From Planococcus sp. CP5-4_YE (GTDB lineage Bacteria > Bacillota > Bacilli > Bacillales_A > Planococcaceae): a stretch of 64,000 nucleotides of DNA. Both the position numbers and the translations under genes were made by a program. Shown one piece after another: positions 34,384 through 44,027 of the stretch. The stretch's first letter is position 1. The number at the start of each line of letters is the position of its first letter. Location of the stretch: the NCBI RefSeq assembly GCF_019042655.1, contig NZ_JAHPZO010000003.1, forward strand, positions 1 to 64,000, in the 5' to 3' direction. The notes beneath the pieces were generated by a model, which saw nothing but the letters and a program-made list of their open reading frames with translations, made no database searches and was not told the origin of the DNA.

Positions 34384-35382
34384 ATGACCACAATAAAAGA
34401 TGTAGCAAAACTGGCCGGCGTATCTATTTCAACAGTATCCTATACGTTAAATAACAGCCCGCGCATCAGTGCATCTACTAAAAAACGCGTAGAAGAAGCT
34501 GCTAAAGCCTTAAACTACAAAAAAAATGGCTTTGCATCCGATTTAAAACGTTCTAAAACAAATACAATCGCGCTCTTGTTGAGCGATTTATCCGGTCCCT
34601 ATTATTCTGAACTAATCCAAGGCGTTCAGGATATCACTACTTCCAATGGCTACGACTTAATAGCATGTAGTTCTATCGGCGGCGCGCAATCTACAGCTGT
34701 AAAATTTTTATCTGAAAAACGGGTAGACGGAGCAGTCATCCTTGCCCATAACATTAGCGATGAAACCATGTTAGAATCTGCTAAAAGTGTTCCGATTGTC
34801 CTATTAGACAGGATATTGGACGAAGAACATATCTATCTCGTCGAAGTCGATAATATTGAAGGCGGATACCACGCCACAGAGTACTTGATCGATCGCGGAC
34901 ATTCTCAAATTGCCTTTGTCAGCGGCCCCGCAGATTCCCACGACAGCAGCTTCCGCTATCAAGGTTACAGAAATGCCCTTCAAGACCATCACATTGACTA
35001 CCAATCCAAGTGGTATATTACAAGTAACTTTACAAAAGAAGGAGGATACCGGGCAACAAAGTTATTAATAGCTCAGCAAGGCCTGCCGCAGGCTATTTTT
35101 TATGCCAATGATGAGATGGCGATTGGTGGAATGCAGGCGTTCCGAGAAACAAATCTCCGCGTACCCGAGGACATTTCCATCATCGGTTACGATGACATTC
35201 AATTAGCAGATTATACCTCCCCCCCTCTCACCACAATTAGACAACCCAAGTATGAAGCTGGTTCACTGGCGGCACATTTAATTTTCCAGTTAATTGCTGG
35301 TGAAAAAATCGACCGTCATTATAAGCTTTCCACTGAAATCATCGAACGGCAGACAGTGAAAGACTTAAACACCTTTTCCTAA
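34384..35382 (+). CDS. LacI-family transcriptional regulator
   Basis: 332 residues from MTTIKDVAKLAGVSISTVSY; GGAGG 7 bases ahead of ATG 34384. The N-terminal LacI helix-turn-helix and hinge are followed by a periplasmic-binding-like sensor domain (AIFYANDEMAIGGMQAFRE, ISIIGYDDIQLADY). Fourth gene of the permease operon. It is the best candidate to bind the GAAACGTTTC dyads at the three promoters of the locus. Confidence 0.88.
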   Translation: MTTIKDVAKLAGVSISTVSYTLNNSPRISASTKKRVEEAAKALNYKKNGFASDLKRSKTNTIALLLSDLSGPYYSELIQGVQDITTSNGYDLIACSSIGGAQSTAVKFLSEKRVDGAVILAHNISDETMLESAKSVPIVLLDRILDEEHIYLVEVDNIEGGYHATEYLIDRGHSQIAFVSGPADSHDSSFRYQGYRNALQDHHIDYQSKWYITSNFTKEGGYRATKLLIAQQGLPQAIFYANDEMAIGGMQAFRETNLRVPEDISIIGYDDIQLADYTSPPLTTIRQPKYEAGSLAAHLIFQLIAGEKIDRHYKLSTEIIERQTVKDLNTFS

Positions 35383-35398
35383 AAGGTGTTTTTTTTAC
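35368..35398 (+). terminator. Terminator of permease-lacI operon
   Basis: AACACCTTTT pairs with AAAAGGTGTT around CCT, followed by eight T. It overlaps the last codons of the lacI gene. Confidence 0.85.
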
Positions 35399-35443
35399 AA
35401 ATTTTTTTGATCCATCCGCTATGATCCAGAGCTATTAAACCCA

Positions 35444-35507
35444 ATAATGCCCCGTCCACTAAAGCGGCCTAGAAAATTAGGCGCTCACTTTAGGGCGGGG
35501 CATTAAT
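35444..35507 (-). terminator. Terminator of ATPase-GH94-GH3 operon
   Basis: AATGCCCCG pairs with CGGGGCATT, with an inner pairing of ACTAAAGCG and CGCTCACTTTAG parts. It lies just after the ATPase stop on the minus strand. Confidence 0.7.
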
Positions 35508-35525
35508 ATTAGACTATCTTATCTT

Positions 35526-36623
35526 TTATTTAATACGCTCTTCTGTTTCTCTATCAAAGAAGTGGGCTTTATTCATATCAAAGGCCAAGTCGATCTTCTC
35601 TCCTGCTTCTACGCCGAATCGTGAATCGACGCGTGCAATGAAATCCTGTCCGGATACACGTGAATACAGAATGATCTCTGAGCCCATTAGTTCCGCCACG
35701 TCAATCATTGCCTGTACCTTCGTTTGTGGGGAAAAATCCAGAAATACCGGTTCATCATGAATATCTTCCGGTCGTATGCCTAAGACGATTTCCCTTCCAT
35801 CGTAGCCTTGTTCACGCAGCACATGCAACTGTCTTTCTGGAATTAATACGCTATTTTCACCCATCACGAAACTGTTATCAATGAGCTTGCCTTGCATGAA
35901 GTTCATAGAAGGTGAGCCAATAAAACCGCCGACGAACATATTATTAGGCTCGTCATATACTTCTTTGGGCGAGCCCACCTGTTGAATTAAACCATCTTTC
36001 ATAACCACCAGGCGTGTTGCCATCGTCATTGCTTCTGTCTGGTCATGCGTTACATAGACAGTTGTGGTTTGTAAGCGTTTATGGAGCTTCTGAATTTCAG
36101 TACGCATCTGCACTCGCAGTTTCGCATCCAGGTTGGATAAAGGTTCATCCATCAAGAACACTTCCGCGTCACGTACGATGGCACGGCCTAAAGCTACACG
36201 TTGGCGTTGGCCGCCTGACAGCTCTTTTGGTTTACGCTGTAAATATTCTTCAAGGCCAAGGATGTTCGCTGCTTTATCGACTCGATCTTTAATTTCCGTT
36301 TTTTTCAGCTTGCGTAGTTTCAAACTGAAAGCCATATTGTCATAAACATTCATATGAGGATATAGTGCATAATTTTGGAAGACCATTGCAATGTCGCGAT
36401 CTTTTGGCGAGACGTCGTTGACACGGTTTTCACCGATAAATAAATCCCCTTCCGTGATATCCTCAAGCCCGGCAATCATGCGCAGGGTCGTTGATTTACC
36501 ACATCCCGAAGGTCCCACTAAGACCAGAAATTCTTTATCTCTAATTTCAAGATTGAAATCCTTTACAGAAACAACCTCTTTGTCATAGATTTTTTTAATG
36601 TTAACTAAATTTAATCCCGCCAC
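35526..36623 (-). CDS. msmX: Sugar ABC transporter ATPase, MsmX/UgpC/MalK type
   Basis: 365 residues. Walker A GPSGCGKST (37-45), Q-loop FQNYALYP, signature LSGGQRQR, Walker B VFLMDEPLSNLD and His in VYVTHDQTEA. The C-terminal 120 residues form the MOP-like regulatory domain (LGIRPEDIHDEP). In Bacillus one MsmX serves several sugar importers; here it is encoded with the GH94/GH3 genes, so it may be dedicated. Last gene of its operon. Confidence 0.9.
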   Translation of the reverse strand: MAGLNLVNIKKIYDKEVVSVKDFNLEIRDKEFLVLVGPSGCGKSTTLRMIAGLEDITEGDLFIGENRVNDVSPKDRDIAMVFQNYALYPHMNVYDNMAFSLKLRKLKKTEIKDRVDKAANILGLEEYLQRKPKELSGGQRQRVALGRAIVRDAEVFLMDEPLSNLDAKLRVQMRTEIQKLHKRLQTTTVYVTHDQTEAMTMATRLVVMKDGLIQQVGSPKEVYDEPNNMFVGGFIGSPSMNFMQGKLIDNSFVMGENSVLIPERQLHVLREQGYDGREIVLGIRPEDIHDEPVFLDFSPQTKVQAMIDVAELMGSEIILYSRVSGQDFIARVDSRFGVEAGEKIDLAFDMNKAHFFDRETEERIK

Positions 36624-36663
36624 GCTGTTACCTCCATTGAATGAAGCGATTTTTTCTTGAAGT

Positions 36664-39600
36664 TTAAAGGTGAACCTCGATATGGTTATCAGTTTTCTCT
36701 AATAGTGCATCCAACTGGATTCGCGAAACAATTAGGCCGCCAGTACGATATTGATTTTCTAGTTCTTCCGTTTGCACTTTACGTCCGTTAAAGACAATCT
36801 CTCGCTTATTGGTTTTCAGTCGATAGGTAAATGTCACCGGAAAGCCATTCCAGGAGTAATGAAACTGTAATCCATCCAACCGTTCAGGAAGAACAGGATC
36901 AATTACCATATCGCCTTGATGCTGGCGGATGCCAAGTGTATTGGAAATAAGCTGGTTCATGTAAATTCCCGGTCCGCTTGAATAGATTCTCCATCCGCCC
37001 TTTACCTGTACTGCCCCGTCTTTTAGTTGCTCAAAATTCTCCTGAGCCTCGTAACGCGTATCAAACTTGCCGTCCGAGCTGCTAAAATAAGCATTGCTTT
37101 GCCGGATTTCCGCGTTCGGTACGGCATCTTGAATGGCAATTGGGTTGATAACAGCGAGCCCATCCCACGCCTCATCCGTCAGTCCAAGTTTTGCTACAGC
37201 TTCTACGTAACGAATATGTGCGTGCACGTATTGAAGCCCAACTTCCCTTCCAAAGTTTGCGGCCTGTTCTGCCCTTTTGAAATTTCTGCTGGCGCCCCCC
37301 TGGTAATCCGCCGGGCGATTCATCAAATGCACACCATCCGGAAAACTCAGATGCTCTTTGATCAGGAGATGATGATGGCGTGCTTGTTCTTTAGTAAAGA
37401 GTTCACTGATAATCCCCTGTTGCATAGGCAATAAACGATATTGAATTCCGGTTTTTTGATCATCGGGATGTATCATCGGTTCTATTGATTCTAAATCTTC
37501 CATATAGACAAATCCTGGAACCACATCGGTTTTCAGTAAATAATGATTGAAATCCCGCTTGACTCCATCTGCCAACGCTTGCACTTTATCCGCTTGTGGT
37601 CCATCTGTCTTCATAATGGCTTTGGCAATCTTTCTTAGCGCCTCATATGTCAATGCCACTGTCCAGCTGCTGACCATATACTCTTTTAAATTCTGGTTTG
37701 CCGGCTGTAGGGTATCATCCCAGTCACCATCTCCATATGAAGATAAATGCGTGCTATGCAGAAAATGACTCTTTATGTAATCAATTTCTTTTTGTACATG
37801 ATCGAGAAGAGATGCTTTCTTTTCAGTAAAACAATAATTTTGTCGATTGGTGAACGGAACCTCTTCTTGCAAAATCGAAAAGTCGTTTGTCGCCTCTATA
37901 TAATCACCAATTAGTTTTAAAGGCCAGACAACCACATCGCCATGGCTGTCCTCCTGCTGAATTTGACTGTAACGGTCGAACATAAACCACTGGGGCCAAT
38001 TGCCTTCATCTTCATACTGATGGGAGAACAGAGTTTTGATAATATCTCGGACGGTTTCATAATTCTGGGTAGCCATGAAATATTCTGCCGGCCCTTGACT
38101 TACATCCCGCGTTCCCCAAGCCGCACCGCCGTATTGTTCCAAACCATGCGGCACTGAAAAGTGGACAAGCATATTATGCGTATACCACCAAGCAAGGGTA
38201 TTTACTTTTTCAATTTCTTTTACAAATTGTTCACCGTTAATGGATAACCTAAAGTTTTTCATGACATCTTGGTAAAAAGTACGGAATCGCTGGCGCTCAG
38301 TTTCAAAATCTAACTCAGCGATTGGAAAGTGTTCTTTATTTTCTATACTGCCTTGAATATGAATATTCCACGAAGAGGCTTCTTTTAATTCCACTACGAC
38401 TAGAGATGCCGAGCCCGCTAAAGCGTTATTCGCCATAAAGCTTTCGTCTTTCACAGAAAACTCCGTTCCAGATATCAACATTCGGTACGCAAGGCCAGGG
38501 TATACCCCTTTGCTGTCAGCTTCGTCAGTCGCTTGAAAAATCAGCTCATCGCCAATTTCAGTAAGTTGGAACGGTACTTCATATTCATTGTTTTGCATCG
38601 TGACTTGATTGGTAATTATGAAACGATAGTTCCTTCCTTTTTCTGAAGTTGCTTCCAACTGTATATCAGGTGTTTCTAATGCAGCGAAATTCGTAATTGT
38701 GATAACATCTGTTTCTGTTTTGTAGAACCAGCGCGCGTAGTTCACACCCATTTCAAAAGCGGAAGGCATGGTTAGTAATCGATAAACCCCTTCGATTTCG
38801 ACATAAATCCGTTGGCCGGAAGTTTTTAAGATGTTCAGCGGATTTCTCGTATTGGAAATCATTTTATTCATATTCGTATTGCCAATTGAAATTTGCGCAT
38901 TAAAAACACCGTACATATACATATTGCTCGTAAGGGTAGTATCTTTTATGACATCATTATGACCGCTCATCAAAATATGACCGTGTGGGCGTTCGACTTG
39001 CATTTCTTTTTGCTGCATCACCACATGTGCATGTTCAGGAGTAAAGAAGGACATCAATTTTCCTTCTACCGTTTCCTCCAGACGGCGATTCGGGAAGCGT
39101 TCTGCCACCTCTTCTGCCGTCATCTGCAATGCTGAAAAAGGCTTTCCAATTCCAGAAGCGGCATGCACATCATTGACCTGTTCATTTTGTTGAACACTCT
39201 TTATAGTTGCCCACGCCTGATGCACTTGCTCATCATACTCAAGTTCTGTCACTGCGTTTTCGTGATTTTCCTTAAATAAGCCATAGAAAACGAACTGTTT
39301 CTCGCCATTTATATGAAGTTTTTCCGACTGCAGTGCTGTATAGGCAAATTCATACTGGTACACCTTATTTTTCAGCGTCTGTTCGGTTAGAATCTCTGGC
39401 ATGTTTGTTTTTTTATAAGATAGACCGAAAAATTGGTAACCATCTGTTGAATAGCCAACTGTTTTTCCAAGCGCGCCTTGTTGCAGGTAAGGAAAGCCTC
39501 TTTTTTGAGGTTGATTCTGTCTCGTGCAGACTACATATCCCCTTGTATCGTCTTCAAATGCCTGATGATCCATGTATTGAGACATATACGCCTCGTTAGA

Positions 39601-40011
39601 ACGAACAGCACTAAGGTCAGCCAAGCCGAGGTCTTGTCCGTATATCAAATCGGCTGTCACGCCATCTGCGCGCAAAATAACTTCCCAGAACCAAATGGCC
39701 TGATCAGTTAAATGGAAGTTTACGTTGTAAGCAACCCCTCCGGACTCACCACTGAAAATTACACCTTTTTCGTGTTTGCTCATTGCACTGCCAGAAGCGG
39801 TTCCTAGCAACGGATACCAATTGATGGTCCCTTCGTCATAAATTCTGAGATAGATATTATTCATCGATCCATCAAGCGGATTGCCTTGCAGTTGATTGAT
39901 TAGAACTTGTCCATCCATAATTTTGTGTATATCTCCACTGGGCAGAAAAGTGAAACAAAGATTGCCCTGTTTAACCGGAAACTGCATCTGTGCATTACGT
40001 ACCATAGACAA
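36664..40011 (-). CDS. GH94 phosphorylase, probably 1,2-beta-oligoglucan phosphorylase
   Basis: 1115 residues, much longer than cellobiose phosphorylase (about 800) and close to the Listeria innocua 1,2-beta-oligoglucan phosphorylase Lin1839. A large N-terminal beta-sandwich region is followed by the (alpha/alpha)6 barrel: AWWYTHNMLVHFSVPHGLEQ, GGAAWGTRDVSQGPAEY, then SYGDGDWDDTLQP near 762-770 holding the general acid Asp. The reaction is phosphorolysis of beta-1,2-glucan chains to glucose 1-phosphate. No signal peptide, so it works on imported sugar. Its neighbours (GH3, ABC importer, binding protein) match the Listeria cluster. Substrate is inferred from length and context. Confidence 0.82.
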   Translation of the reverse strand: MSMVRNAQMQFPVKQGNLCFTFLPSGDIHKIMDGQVLINQLQGNPLDGSMNNIYLRIYDEGTINWYPLLGTASGSAMSKHEKGVIFSGESGGVAYNVNFHLTDQAIWFWEVILRADGVTADLIYGQDLGLADLSAVRSNEAYMSQYMDHQAFEDDTRGYVVCTRQNQPQKRGFPYLQQGALGKTVGYSTDGYQFFGLSYKKTNMPEILTEQTLKNKVYQYEFAYTALQSEKLHINGEKQFVFYGLFKENHENAVTELEYDEQVHQAWATIKSVQQNEQVNDVHAASGIGKPFSALQMTAEEVAERFPNRRLEETVEGKLMSFFTPEHAHVVMQQKEMQVERPHGHILMSGHNDVIKDTTLTSNMYMYGVFNAQISIGNTNMNKMISNTRNPLNILKTSGQRIYVEIEGVYRLLTMPSAFEMGVNYARWFYKTETDVITITNFAALETPDIQLEATSEKGRNYRFIITNQVTMQNNEYEVPFQLTEIGDELIFQATDEADSKGVYPGLAYRMLISGTEFSVKDESFMANNALAGSASLVVVELKEASSWNIHIQGSIENKEHFPIAELDFETERQRFRTFYQDVMKNFRLSINGEQFVKEIEKVNTLAWWYTHNMLVHFSVPHGLEQYGGAAWGTRDVSQGPAEYFMATQNYETVRDIIKTLFSHQYEDEGNWPQWFMFDRYSQIQQEDSHGDVVVWPLKLIGDYIEATNDFSILQEEVPFTNRQNYCFTEKKASLLDHVQKEIDYIKSHFLHSTHLSSYGDGDWDDTLQPANQNLKEYMVSSWTVALTYEALRKIAKAIMKTDGPQADKVQALADGVKRDFNHYLLKTDVVPGFVYMEDLESIEPMIHPDDQKTGIQYRLLPMQQGIISELFTKEQARHHHLLIKEHLSFPDGVHLMNRPADYQGGASRNFKRAEQAANFGREVGLQYVHAHIRYVEAVAKLGLTDEAWDGLAVINPIAIQDAVPNAEIRQSNAYFSSSDGKFDTRYEAQENFEQLKDGAVQVKGGWRIYSSGPGIYMNQLISNTLGIRQHQGDMVIDPVLPERLDGLQFHYSWNGFPVTFTYRLKTNKREIVFNGRKVQTEELENQYRTGGLIVSRIQLDALLEKTDNHIEVHL

Positions 40012-40021
40012 AAATCTCCTT

Positions 40022-42187
40022 TTAATTTATTAACTCAAATGTTTGTTCCGTTACATCCCGGCTGTTTGGCCCGATAAAGACAATGAATTTGCCAGGATCA
40101 CTTTTGTAAACTAAATTCGAATGATGATAGCGCAGCTGGTCCTCCGAAATAATAAATTCTACTTGCTTAGACTCTCCAGGTTCTAGCCAAATTTTCTGAA
40201 ATCCTTTTAATTCCTTTAATGGCCGAACTGTTTCAGCTACCTTGTCTCGAATATAGAGTTGGACTGTTTCTGCCCCTGCGTAACTCCCTGTGTTCACCAC
40301 TGTAATAGCTGCTGTTAAAACCTCATCTGTTTTAATCTGCTGTTGTGAAAGAGTCATATTTTCATAAATATAGTTTGTATAGCTTAAACCATATCCAAAT
40401 GGCATTAGCGCTTCATTAGGGGTATCCAAATATTGTGATACATAACGAACTTGAGCATCCGGAGCGTCTTTCGGGCGTCCTGTATTAAAATGATTGTAAT
40501 AAACAGGAATCTGGCCGACAGATTGAGGAAACGACATAGAGAGTTTTCCAGAAGGATTAGCTTCTCCAAAGAGGAGATCTGCTATCGCTGCCCCACCTTC
40601 GGTTCCAGGATACCAAGCTTCAAGCACAGCATTGGCTTTATCGATAACCCCGTCCAGATCAAGTGGCCTACCGTTGAACAGAACAGTTACAACCGGCTTA
40701 TTAAGCTGGTGAATGCGACTGGCCAGTTCCAGTTGAATAGATGGCAATTTAATGTTTGCTCGTGATCCAGCTTCACCGCTCATCTCTGAGCTTTCTCCAA
40801 GTGCCAGTATAATAACATCTGCCTCTTCGGCTGCCTTTAAGGCGGCATCAAGTTTCTCATTTAAGCCGGCATCAATGCCGCAGCCTTCCTCGACTACTAA
40901 ATTGCTTTCTTTCAGTTTCTTTTCGATTCCATTTTTCAGCGTAATTGCATCAGTTTTTGAACCTACAAATGACCAAGGACCTAAAATATCATTGTTTTCA
41001 GCAAATGGTCCGATAAGTGCTACCCGCTGGTTTAATTTCAAGGGCAACATCCCATCATTTTTGAGAAGAACACAGGATTCGGCTGCAAGGTCTTGAGCCA
41101 CTTTTCGATTTTCTTCAGAAAGGATTTCCGCTTTTTCGCGAGCTTCATCTGCGGCTCGATAAGGATTCTCAAACAACCCTAATTTTTGCTTCAATTCAAG
41201 CACACGCATCACGGCTTCATCTATTAATTGTTCATCGAGTTTTTCGTTCTCCACCAATTGTTTTAGATGATCCGAGTAAGTAGTCGTCATCATCTCAATA
41301 TCCACACCTGCCGTTAATGCTTTCTCAGCTGCTTCTGAAGTATCTGCAGCCACACCATGTGGAATCAGCTCTTTCACAGCTCCCCAGTCAGAGATGAGCA
41401 CCCCGTTAAATCCCCATTCTTTCCGCAGCAAGTTACGCATCAAAGACTTATTTCCAGTTGCGGGCACCCCATCAATTATATTAAAGGCAGTCATCACCAA
41501 TTCACTGCCAGCATCAAGGGCCGCTTTATAAGCTGGCAGATAGGATTCTCTAAGTTGCCGCTCTGACATGTCAACTGTATTATAGTCTCTGCCCCCTTCT
41601 GCTGCGCCATAGGCTGCAAAATGCTTCACACAGGAAGCGAGCCGCTCTGTATGTGCCGTTAAATCTGTGCCCTGTAACCCGCGCACTTGCGCTTCGGCAA
41701 ACCGGCTGTTCAAATAAGAATCCTCTCCTGTGGACTCCATGACCCGTCCCCACCTAGGATCACGAACCAGATCGACCATGGGAGCGAATGTAACATGAAG
41801 ACCCGATACTGCAGCTTCTCTTGCAGCCATCTCCATGCTCTTTTCAGCCAAATCTAAATTCCAAGAACACCCCATCGCGAGGGGAACCGGAAAAATTGTT
41901 TTGTAGCCGTGTATGACATCAGCCATAAACAAGAGTGGAATACCGAGCCTATTATCTTTTAAGTGCCTCTTCTGTATATCTTTTATTTCCCGGGCGCCAT
42001 AAGCACCTAGAACAGATCCCGCATTTTCGATTAACTCATCCGACAGCTTCAGTTCTTCCAAAGGTCCAGTTATTTCGCCTTGGTCATGTGATCCTTTAAA
42101 AAAAGGCTTTGCTAATTGTGTCAATTGAGCCGTTTTTTCATTAAATGTCATTTGATTAAGCAGTCCTGCCAGAAACTCGTTATGCAT
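40022..42187 (-). CDS. GH3 beta-glucosidase
   Basis: 721 residues, no signal peptide. The GH3 core has FAPMVDLVRDPRWGRVMEST and KHFAAYGAAEGGRDYNTVD; the nucleophile Asp267 is in GVLISDWGAV. The second domain (NKPVVTVLFNGRPLDL) and a C-terminal fibronectin-III-like domain (NTGSYAGAETVQLYIRDKV) follow. In the Listeria 1,2-beta-glucan cluster the GH3 enzyme (Lin1840) cleaves sophorose, the product the phosphorylase leaves. First gene of the minus operon, 10 bases ahead of GH94. Confidence 0.87.
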   Translation of the reverse strand: MHNEFLAGLLNQMTFNEKTAQLTQLAKPFFKGSHDQGEITGPLEELKLSDELIENAGSVLGAYGAREIKDIQKRHLKDNRLGIPLLFMADVIHGYKTIFPVPLAMGCSWNLDLAEKSMEMAAREAAVSGLHVTFAPMVDLVRDPRWGRVMESTGEDSYLNSRFAEAQVRGLQGTDLTAHTERLASCVKHFAAYGAAEGGRDYNTVDMSERQLRESYLPAYKAALDAGSELVMTAFNIIDGVPATGNKSLMRNLLRKEWGFNGVLISDWGAVKELIPHGVAADTSEAAEKALTAGVDIEMMTTTYSDHLKQLVENEKLDEQLIDEAVMRVLELKQKLGLFENPYRAADEAREKAEILSEENRKVAQDLAAESCVLLKNDGMLPLKLNQRVALIGPFAENNDILGPWSFVGSKTDAITLKNGIEKKLKESNLVVEEGCGIDAGLNEKLDAALKAAEEADVIILALGESSEMSGEAGSRANIKLPSIQLELASRIHQLNKPVVTVLFNGRPLDLDGVIDKANAVLEAWYPGTEGGAAIADLLFGEANPSGKLSMSFPQSVGQIPVYYNHFNTGRPKDAPDAQVRYVSQYLDTPNEALMPFGYGLSYTNYIYENMTLSQQQIKTDEVLTAAITVVNTGSYAGAETVQLYIRDKVAETVRPLKELKGFQKIWLEPGESKQVEFIISEDQLRYHHSNLVYKSDPGKFIVFIGPNSRDVTEQTFELIN

Positions 42188-42245
42188 GTTAGACTCCTCC
42201 CTTCCATATTTTCGAACGATTTTAAAAAATCATTCAATTTATGGT

Positions 42246-42294
42246 TGTAATCGTTTTCAAATACAACTATAATCGGTTTATCGAAACGTTTCAA
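42246..42294 (-). promoter_or_regulatory. Promoter, LacI-type operator and cre of GH3-GH94-ATPase operon
   Basis: On the minus strand TTGAAA (42289-42294), 17 bases and TATAGT (42266-42271). The perfect dyad GAAACGTTTC (42283-42292) overlaps the -35 box, and a full cre match TGTAATCGTTTTCA (plus strand 42246-42259) follows the -10. Confidence 0.7.
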
Positions 42295-42421
42295 CAAAAA
42301 TTTCAAATTTAATTACTTTAGTTTTTATGAATTACTTCTTTAATGCTTACCTAATACAACAATATACGCGGAATCATGGAATAGCTATTTTTATTAAACC
42401 GAAATTCTTTTTATTTTAATA

Positions 42422-42432
42422 CAAACGTTTCG
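42422..42432. promoter_or_regulatory. LacI-type operator-like site ahead of binding-protein gene
   Basis: CAAACGTTTCG contains the AAACGTTT core of the dyads seen at the other two promoters. It lies 124 bases ahead of the binding-protein ATG. The rest of 42188-42555 holds the divergent promoter region and AT-rich sequence without a gene. Confidence 0.5.
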
Positions 42433-42555
42433 ATGATATTGCAGACTTTCAGGGAGTGATGTTTCAAAAAAAGTAGAATGTAATGTTCAGTAAGCTTGCT
42501 AACTTTCTCATAACGAAACTTTTAATGCGATCAACTATTCTAAGGAGTGTATATA

Positions 42556-43788
42556 ATGACAGTTAAAAAATTCGCATGGCTGACTACCGCAATGCTCGGC
42601 ATGACTTTAACACTTAGTGCCTGTTCCTCAGATGATAGTTCCCAATCAGCTTCAAACGATAAAACAATTACTGTTTGGACAATGTCGAATGGGTTGGATG
42701 AATTTGTTAAAGAATACGAAGACGAATCCGGAAATACTGTAGAAGTTCAAACAATCCCCTGGGCAAATGCCCATGACAAACTATTGACAGCTGTGGCTTC
42801 TGGCAAAGGTCCCGATGTGCTTCAAATTGGAACTACGTGGGTTGCTGAATTCGCTGAAGCAGGTACTTTTCTTGATCTGACGGACTATTTGGCTGACTAT
42901 GAAAACCTGGCTCCTGAAAACTTTTACGAAACTGCAGTCGAAACAACCCAGTATGAAGATACGACCATCGGAATTCCTTGGTATGTGGATACACGTGCAT
43001 TATTCTATCGCACAGATATACTCGGGGAAGTTGGATATCCAGAAGGACCTGAAACGTGGGAAGATATGATTGACGCCTCACGCCAATTAGCTGCTCGCGG
43101 CGAAGATCAGTATTCCATCGACCTGCCAAAGAGCGATCCTCAATTCCCGTTTGTACTCGCATGGGAGCAGGGTTGGAATTATGATGCTGACAAAGGTTCA
43201 GAAAGTTTTAGTGATCCGGGCTTCAAAGAGTCCATCGAACTGAATCACCTGTTCTTTGAAGAAGGCCTTTCACAGACCGGAGAAGGCAAGGAGTTTTTCC
43301 AAGCTTTCGCAGATGGTTCCAAACCAATGTTCTTTAGTGGCCCATGGGACATTAAAACAATTGAAGAAAGAGCACCTGAAATCGAAGGCGACTGGGCTGT
43401 CCATGTTATGCCAGCTGCCGAAAATAATACGTCGATGATGGGCGGAGCTCACTTATCTGTTTTTCACAACTCTGATAACGTAGAAGGCGCTCTCGATTTC
43501 ATTAATTGGATGGCTGAGCCAGATACACAATTAGCTTGGTATGATCTTAAGAGTGAATTGCCGGCAAACCTAGACAGCTGGGAAGATTCCGCTCTCAATG
43601 AGGATCCGATGATTAGCACATTTGGAGAGCAATTAAGTGCTACTCAGCCACTGCCCCTGATTCCAGAATTTGAACGCCTTGGCGCGGAATTGGTGAATAC
43701 ACTTGAACAAATTAATTTGGCAGATGCAGATATCGATCAGGCAATAGAAGATTATAAAGCAACTGCTTCCAGAATACTCGGTGAATAA
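42556..43788 (+). CDS. Sugar ABC transporter solute-binding lipoprotein
   Basis: 410 residues from MTVKKFAWLTTAML; AAGGAGTG lies 7-8 bases ahead of ATG 42556. The signal ends in the lipobox LSAC followed by a Ser/Asp-rich linker. The mature part is a family-1 binding protein (TITVWTMSNGLDEFVKEYED, DVLQIGTTWVAEFAEAGTF). It should capture the oligosaccharide outside the membrane for the two permeases. Lin1841 of Listeria, in the same position beside GH3, binds sophoro-oligosaccharides. Confidence 0.87.
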   Translation: MTVKKFAWLTTAMLGMTLTLSACSSDDSSQSASNDKTITVWTMSNGLDEFVKEYEDESGNTVEVQTIPWANAHDKLLTAVASGKGPDVLQIGTTWVAEFAEAGTFLDLTDYLADYENLAPENFYETAVETTQYEDTTIGIPWYVDTRALFYRTDILGEVGYPEGPETWEDMIDASRQLAARGEDQYSIDLPKSDPQFPFVLAWEQGWNYDADKGSESFSDPGFKESIELNHLFFEEGLSQTGEGKEFFQAFADGSKPMFFSGPWDIKTIEERAPEIEGDWAVHVMPAAENNTSMMGGAHLSVFHNSDNVEGALDFINWMAEPDTQLAWYDLKSELPANLDSWEDSALNEDPMISTFGEQLSATQPLPLIPEFERLGAELVNTLEQINLADADIDQAIEDYKATASRILGE

Positions 43789-43869
43789 ATAACCCTTTAT
43801 CTAAGAACTGTGTATCAAACCCAATTTAGTGGATAATTTAATAAAAGCAATAGGCAGCCAGCTGCAATC

Positions 43870-43904
43870 AGATGACTTCGTTATTAGCCGAAGTCATCTT
43901 TTTC
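43870..43904 (+). terminator. Terminator of binding-protein gene
   Basis: AGATGACTTCG pairs with CGAAGTCATCT, followed by T-rich sequence. Confidence 0.85.
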
Positions 43905-43975
43905 TATTCCATTACATAAATTTGTCCATTTAGATGACACTCCTTAACGCTCTCACCATTACTAATAGCGCCACT

Positions 43976-44026
43976 AAAAAAAAGCTGTCGAAGCAGCACA
44001 CTTTCTACTGCTTCGACAGCTTTTCG
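43976..44026 (-). terminator. Terminator of SorC-type regulator gene
   Basis: AAAAGCTGTCGAAGCAG pairs with CTGCTTCGACAGCTTTT; an A-run on its left gives a U-run on the minus strand. It follows the regulator stop directly. Confidence 0.88.
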
Positions 44027-44027
44027 C

